Assembly: GCF_012911565.1 (NCBI RefSeq) | Contig: NZ_JAAMPU010000107.1 | Location: forward strand, 248,001-312,000 | DNA from: Flavobacterium silvaticum | GTDB lineage: Bacteria; Bacteroidota; Bacteroidia; Flavobacteriales; Flavobacteriaceae | Length of the DNA stretch: 64,000 nucleotides | Direction of reading: 5' to 3' | Part shown: positions 59,834-64,000 of the stretch, piece after piece | Layout: each line of letters starts with the position of its first letter | Position numbering within the stretch: the first letter of the stretch is position 1 | Notes under the pieces: model-generated | What the model was told of the DNA's origin: nothing | The model's database searches: none | What the model saw: the letters and a program-made list of their open reading frames with translations, nothing else | Made by a program: the position numbers and the translations under genes

Positions 59834-62143
59834 ATGAAAATCAGCGTAATTGGCGGCGGCCCCGGCGGGCTCTATTTTTCAATCCTGACCAAAAAGGCCT
59901 TGCCACAAGCCCAGATCGACGTTTATGAACGCAATAAATCAGATGACGCTTTTGGCTTCGGCGTGGTTTTCAGCGATGAAACTTTAAGCGAATTCCTGAC
60001 CCGTGATCCAAAATCATACGAACTCATCCGAAGCCGGTTTGCCTATTGGGACGACCTTGACGTAGCCCGCGATGGCGAAATTGTCCGTATCAAAGGCAAC
60101 GGATTTTGCGGATGTTCACGGAAAACCCTTTTGGAATTATTGCAGCAACGTTGCCGCGAAGAAGGCGTCAACCTGCATTACGAACACAATATCACTGACG
60201 ATTCGGAATTCAAAGACAGCGACTACATCATTGCTGCCGATGGCCTGAACAGTCAAATCCGCGATAGATACGCATCTGAATTCGGCACTTCAATAAAACT
60301 CCAACAAAATAAGTTTGTCTGGCTCGGTTCGACAAGACCACTTGATGCCTTTACCTATTTCTTTCGGTCGACAGATTTCGGCACTTTCGTAGCACACACC
60401 TACCAATACGAAAAAGGAAAAAGCACCTGGATTTTCGAATGTACGCCCGAAACCTGGGAAAGAGCAGGCTTCAAAACAGAAGACGAAGCAGGAACAATCG
60501 CCAAGCTTTCTGAAATCTTCAAAGAAGAACTAGACGGTCACGGCCTCATTTCGAACAAATCACACTGGCGCCAATTCCCTACGATCACCAATCAAAAATG
60601 GAGTCATGCAAACATTGCACTTCTTGGTGACGCAAAAGCCACGGCCCACTACTCTATCGGTTCAGGAACCAAATTAGCGATGGAATGCGCGATTGCTTTA
60701 TCTGATGCCATCGTTTCAAACGGAACGGATAAACAAAAAGCATTCGCCCAATATGAAGCCAAACGCCGCAATCGGGTAGAAATGATCCAGCACGCCGCGG
60801 GTGTTTCACTTGATTGGTTCGAAAACATGGAACGCCACATGAAGCACGATTTCATGCAATTTGCCTTTGGGGTCATGACGCGTGCCAAAAAAGTCACTTT
60901 TGAGAATCTCGGCCTTCGTGACAAATCGTTTACAGATCATGTATTGACCGAGTTCAATTGCGCCATAGGTAACTTTAAAGTATCAGTTCCGGCCGCATTC
61001 ACACCATTCTCGTTGAGGTCGATGCAGCTCAAAAATAGAATTGTCATGTCGCCTATGGGCCAATATTCCGCTGACAACGGTTTGGTTTCAGACTGGCATC
61101 TGATGCATTACGGTGCGCGTGCAACGGGTGGTGTAGGCCTCATAATCGCCGAAGCGACTGCCGTTTCAAAAACCGGAAGAATAACTATTGGTGATGCCGG
61201 ATTATGGTCTGAAAAACAAATGCTTGCCTGGAAACGGATTGTAGATTTCATCCACCGGAACAGCAAGTCAAAAATAGGGATACAACTCGCACATTCCGGA
61301 AGGAAAGGTTCAGTCAAGGTTCCATCGTTTGGGCCGAATGTCCCACTTGACAAAAAAGGCTGGGAAACCATTTCGGCATCTGCAATCCCATTTCACGAAA
61401 ACATGCCAACGCCTCGCGAAATGACCGAAGCTGATATGCACAAAGTCACAGCTGAATTTGTCAATGCCGCCGTAAATGCTGACGAAGCCGGTTTCGACAT
61501 GATCGAACTCCAATCGCATCACGGTTATCTTCTCGCGTCATTCCTGTCGCCTTTGACCAACATCAGAACCGATGAATTTGGCGGAAGCATTGAAAACAGG
61601 TTGCGGTTCCCGTTACAGGTCTTTACGGCAATCCGTGAAATATTCAATCCGCAGAAACCAATTTCAGTCCGGATTTCAGCATCTGACTGGGCCGAGAATG
61701 GAATTTCTGAGCAGGACGTCATTGCCATAGCAACCGCATATAAAAAGGCCGGCGCAGACATCATCAACGTCTCAACCGGAAATACCGTTTCCCATCAAAA
61801 AATGCAACCCGGAAGGATGTGGCAAACGCCGTTTTCAGATTTAATCCGTAATACGGTTGAAATCCCGACAATCACTACTGGCGGAATCACAGATATAGAT
61901 CAGATCAACACCATTCTGCTCAACGGTCGCGCAGATCTTGTCGCCCTTGGAAAACCGTTGTTGCTCGATGCGAATTTCGTCCGCAATGCACAGGCTTATG
62001 AAGGCTATCAGCCTGATGACATTCCGAATCAATACCTAAAAGGGACTGAATTTTTATATCCGCAGAAAAAATCAGAACGGATGGAAAAGGAAGGCATGAA
62101 ACGGGCTTTGAAGCCGGAGAGCCACGGGAAAGTCAACAAGTAA
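59834..62143 (+). CDS. Two-domain aminobenzoyl-CoA/salicylyl-CoA hydroxylase-reductase
   Basis: The 769-residue protein joins an FAD monooxygenase domain (about 1-370; ISVIGGGPGGLYF at the start, LLGDAKATAHYSIGSGTKLA for the second FAD motif) with an Old Yellow Enzyme-type domain (about 395-755; NRIVMSPMGQYSA, IQLAHSGRKGS, SHHGYLLASFLSPLTN). This fusion is known for 2-aminobenzoyl-CoA monooxygenase/reductase, and databases often name it salicylyl-CoA 5-hydroxylase. It would hydroxylate and reduce an aromatic CoA ester. The aryl-CoA ligase is the next gene. The ATG at 59834 begins the FAD motif directly; the longer frame is not used. Confidence 0.92.
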   Translation: MKISVIGGGPGGLYFSILTKKALPQAQIDVYERNKSDDAFGFGVVFSDETLSEFLTRDPKSYELIRSRFAYWDDLDVARDGEIVRIKGNGFCGCSRKTLLELLQQRCREEGVNLHYEHNITDDSEFKDSDYIIAADGLNSQIRDRYASEFGTSIKLQQNKFVWLGSTRPLDAFTYFFRSTDFGTFVAHTYQYEKGKSTWIFECTPETWERAGFKTEDEAGTIAKLSEIFKEELDGHGLISNKSHWRQFPTITNQKWSHANIALLGDAKATAHYSIGSGTKLAMECAIALSDAIVSNGTDKQKAFAQYEAKRRNRVEMIQHAAGVSLDWFENMERHMKHDFMQFAFGVMTRAKKVTFENLGLRDKSFTDHVLTEFNCAIGNFKVSVPAAFTPFSLRSMQLKNRIVMSPMGQYSADNGLVSDWHLMHYGARATGGVGLIIAEATAVSKTGRITIGDAGLWSEKQMLAWKRIVDFIHRNSKSKIGIQLAHSGRKGSVKVPSFGPNVPLDKKGWETISASAIPFHENMPTPREMTEADMHKVTAEFVNAAVNADEAGFDMIELQSHHGYLLASFLSPLTNIRTDEFGGSIENRLRFPLQVFTAIREIFNPQKPISVRISASDWAENGISEQDVIAIATAYKKAGADIINVSTGNTVSHQKMQPGRMWQTPFSDLIRNTVEIPTITTGGITDIDQINTILLNGRADLVALGKPLLLDANFVRNAQAYEGYQPDDIPNQYLKGTEFLYPQKKSERMEKEGMKRALKPESHGKVNK

Positions 62144-62158
62144 CGATTAACGGTTAAC
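62138..62158. repeat. Three heptamers overlapping the hydroxylase stop codon
   Basis: AAGTAAC, GATTAAC and GGTTAAC follow without gap. The TAA stop of the hydroxylase gene lies within the first unit. No second arm is present downstream. The units are the same kinds as in the hairpins at 10.2 and 54.9 kb. Confidence 0.5.
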
Positions 62159-62207
62159 AATTCAAAAATAGCGTAAATAAAAAATAAAAATATCAATAAA
62201 TAATATC

Positions 62208-63812
62208 TTGGTTTACGAGGATAATTTCGCCGAAAGACACTTGCCAGCGTTGGAATTGCAGCCTGATTACATTTGGGACGATCCGGATTTTGTGTTTCCG
62301 GATGACCTGAATTGTGTCGATAAATTGCTCGATCGCCATATTCGCGATGGAAACGGTGACAGGATTGCCATCCGGACGTTTGATTCGGTTTGGACATTCC
62401 GCGATTTATACGAAAAGTCAAATCAGATTGCTCAGGTTTTGACCTATGATTTAGGCTTTGTTTCCGGTAATCGGGTTTTGATAAGGTCGGCAAATAACCC
62501 CATGTTCGTGGCGTGTTGGTTCGGAATCCTGAAAGCAGGCGGAATTGTAGTCGCTACCATGCCGTTGCTTCGGGAAAAAGAACTGACCGTAATGTGTGAC
62601 AGCGCTGAAATCTCGCATGCATTCTGCGATGAACGCTTACTTGATGCCTTGTGTGACGTTTCATCTGAACATTTAAAGAAAATCGTGGCGTTTGATGGAA
62701 CAGGGCAAAATCCGTCCGAACTCGAACGTATGATGTTTGCCAAACCGACTCAATTTAAAAATTTCCCAACAAAGCAAGATTCCATTTCACTCATTGGTTT
62801 TACGTCCGGAACCACCGGAAAACCAAAGATGACGTCCCACTATCACCGCGACGTTTTGCTCATCTGCGAAGCGTTCCCGAAATATTCACTTCAACCTACG
62901 CCAGACGATATTTTTACCGGAAGCCCGCCGCTTGGATTTACATTCGGGCTTGGAGGCCTGGTACTGTTTCCGTTTTACTTTGGTGCCTCGACTTTCCTTA
63001 TAGAAAAACCATCACCTGAATTGCTGCTCAAAGCCATTTCTGAACATAAAATCTCTATTATTTTCACAGCTCCGACAGCGTATCGCGTGCTGACTACCTT
63101 GGCAAAAGACTTCGATATTTCGTCATTGAGAAAATGTGTATCGGCAGGAGAAACATTGCCTTTGAAGGTCTGGCAGGATTGGTTCGATGCGACCGGGCTG
63201 AAAATCATCGACGGAATCGGATCGACCGAGATACTTCACATCTTCATCTCATCGACCGAAGAAAATATGAAACCCGGAGCCACAGGTTTGCCAATCCGCG
63301 GTTACGAAGCGAAAATCGTCGACCCAAACGGAAATGAAATCACAAACGGCGAACACGGAAGACTTGCCGTACGCGGAATCACAGGCTGCAAATACCTGAA
63401 TGCGCCTGAAAAACAACTCGAATATGTAGAAAACGGCTGGAACATAACCGGCGATATCTTCCGTAAAGATGCAGATGGCTATTTCTGGTTCGTGACCAGA
63501 GGCGATGACATGATCATTTCATCGGGTTACAACATATCGGCGATTGAAGTGGAAAGCGTGCTGCTGATGCATCCCGAAATAGCGGAATGCGCTGTGACAT
63601 CGGCTCCGGATGAAGAACGCGGCATGTTGGTTTGTGCCTATATTGTTCTTAGGGAACCGAAATATGCGTCGCCAGAAAAAGCAAAGGAAATCCAGGATTG
63701 GTTTAAAAATACTGCCGCTCCGTACAAATATCCCAGAATTATTACTTTTATAGAACAGCTTCCTAAGACGGAAACAGGAAAAATCCAACGCTTTAAACTT
63801 AAAAAGGCATGA
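62208..63812 (+). CDS. Aryl-CoA ligase (benzoate/2-aminobenzoate-CoA ligase-like)
   Basis: The 534-residue adenylate-forming enzyme has the P-loop FTSGTTGKPKMTSHYH, the A5 motif GIGSTEILHIF, the hinge FVTRGDDMIISSGYNISAIE and the C-terminal Lys in LPKTETGKIQRF, as in benzoate-CoA and aminobenzoate-CoA ligases. It would activate the aromatic acid used by the hydroxylase-reductase encoded just upstream. No in-frame ATG or GTG lies between the upstream stop (62178-62180) and the conserved start region, so a TTG at 62208 is taken. Its stop overlaps the ATG of the next gene by 4 nt. Confidence 0.88.
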   Translation: MVYEDNFAERHLPALELQPDYIWDDPDFVFPDDLNCVDKLLDRHIRDGNGDRIAIRTFDSVWTFRDLYEKSNQIAQVLTYDLGFVSGNRVLIRSANNPMFVACWFGILKAGGIVVATMPLLREKELTVMCDSAEISHAFCDERLLDALCDVSSEHLKKIVAFDGTGQNPSELERMMFAKPTQFKNFPTKQDSISLIGFTSGTTGKPKMTSHYHRDVLLICEAFPKYSLQPTPDDIFTGSPPLGFTFGLGGLVLFPFYFGASTFLIEKPSPELLLKAISEHKISIIFTAPTAYRVLTTLAKDFDISSLRKCVSAGETLPLKVWQDWFDATGLKIIDGIGSTEILHIFISSTEENMKPGATGLPIRGYEAKIVDPNGNEITNGEHGRLAVRGITGCKYLNAPEKQLEYVENGWNITGDIFRKDADGYFWFVTRGDDMIISSGYNISAIEVESVLLMHPEIAECAVTSAPDEERGMLVCAYIVLREPKYASPEKAKEIQDWFKNTAAPYKYPRIITFIEQLPKTETGKIQRFKLKKA

Positions 63813-64000
63813 TCAGAAAATTACTTTTTGTATTGTCCATTTCGTCATTTTGTTACGGACAACCAGTTATTGAGTGGCAAAAATCTTTTGGCGGATCAAA
63901 CGCCGACCAAGCTAAAACAATCATCCAGAGTTCAGATGGCGGCTATGTTTTTACCGGAACTACGGCTTCTTCCGACGGAGACATCAGTGGAGCTCACGGG
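63809..64000 (+). CDS. Start of a secreted repeat protein, cut by the window end
   Basis: The first 64 residues are visible. They comprise a signal peptide (about 1-18, ending CYGQ) and then the segment IEWQKSFGGSNADQAKTIIQ followed by SSDGGYVFTGTTASSDGDIS, which is typical of large flavobacterial beta-propeller-like proteins secreted by the type IX system; the C-terminal sorting domain cannot be checked here. The ATG overlaps the TGA of the ligase (ATGA), an unusual place for a surface protein and probably chance. The true length is not known. Confidence 0.7.
   Translation, partial: MIRKLLFVLSISSFCYGQPVIEWQKSFGGSNADQAKTIIQSSDGGYVFTGTTASSDGDISGAHG

Noticed and set aside
59601..59837. Small frame whose ATG overlaps the flavin reductase stop codon
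   Set aside because: The overlap looks like coupling, but the translation resembles no protein, and it ends inside the next gene; the frame is best seen as chance.

Overview
The window looks like a piece of a Flavobacteriaceae chromosome (Flavobacterium or a close relative). The reasons are protein family content (TonB-type outer-membrane beta-barrel protein, OmpA protein with TSP3-like repeats, ECF sigma/RskA-like anti-sigma pair, DUF294/exonuclease pair, a secreted SusC-free porin, the start of a type IX secretion-type protein), the near absence of Shine-Dalgarno sequences, and repeated Bacteroidetes-type promoters (-7 box TAnnTTTG). No tRNA, rRNA, CRISPR array, prophage or complete insertion sequence was seen. 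The window opens just after an unseen gene and ends inside one.

Layout. 1-4.2 kb: a lone receiver protein, an ECF sigma/anti-sigma pair, a periplasmic glutathione peroxidase, an acetyltransferase and a thioredoxin-TPR protein. 4.3-19 kb: a menaquinone locus, menD, menB, menA and menE, interleaved with a C1 peptidase, two PH-domain membrane proteins, an MBL-fold hydrolase and a CPBP protease; an island of a TPR protein, two sister lipoproteins and a TonB-type receptor sits where menC might be expected, and menC itself is not in the window. 19-26 kb: an M1 peptidase, a 192-bp MITE-like element, an MCC-like carboxylase beta subunit, a DUF47/PiT phosphate uptake pair and outer-membrane phospholipase A. 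26-34 kb: a four-gene coupled operon (membrane protein, EEP hydrolase, TonB-C protein, DUF1697), fabG, a large VWA-like membrane protein, and a thioredoxin/sulfatase-type phosphotransferase pair. 34-43.5 kb: OmpA, small conserved proteins, a DEAH helicase, CbpM/CbpA chaperones, a DUF294 signalling protein with a degenerate exonuclease, and a pirin.

43.5-49.5 kb is the most interesting part: seven genes on the minus strand, nearly all overlapping by 1-4 nt, encode an FAD oxidoreductase, a methyltransferase, a type III polyketide synthase, a FabZ-like dehydratase, a variant ketosynthase, an acyl carrier protein and a phosphopantetheinyl transferase. They form a self-contained pathway that could make its own acyl starter, condense it with malonyl units, and then methylate and oxidise the aromatic product. 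49.6-58.8 kb is an acetate/carboxylate uptake and sensing block (porin, MHS-type transporter, small membrane proteins, a Na+/solute symporter fused to a histidine kinase, a lone receiver, acetyl-CoA synthetase) with an IS1-InsA-like zinc-ribbon/HTH protein beside it. 59-63.8 kb holds a flavin reductase-like protein, a two-domain aminobenzoyl/salicylyl-CoA hydroxylase-reductase and an aryl-CoA ligase, which together suggest aromatic acid degradation through CoA thioesters.

At the non-coding level, several intergenic gaps contain hairpins whose arms are built from tandem 7-nt units (around 8.0, 10.2, 28.4 and 54.9 kb, with one-armed versions at 11.27 and 62.14 kb). They look like one family with different unit sequences and are not explained by the genes.
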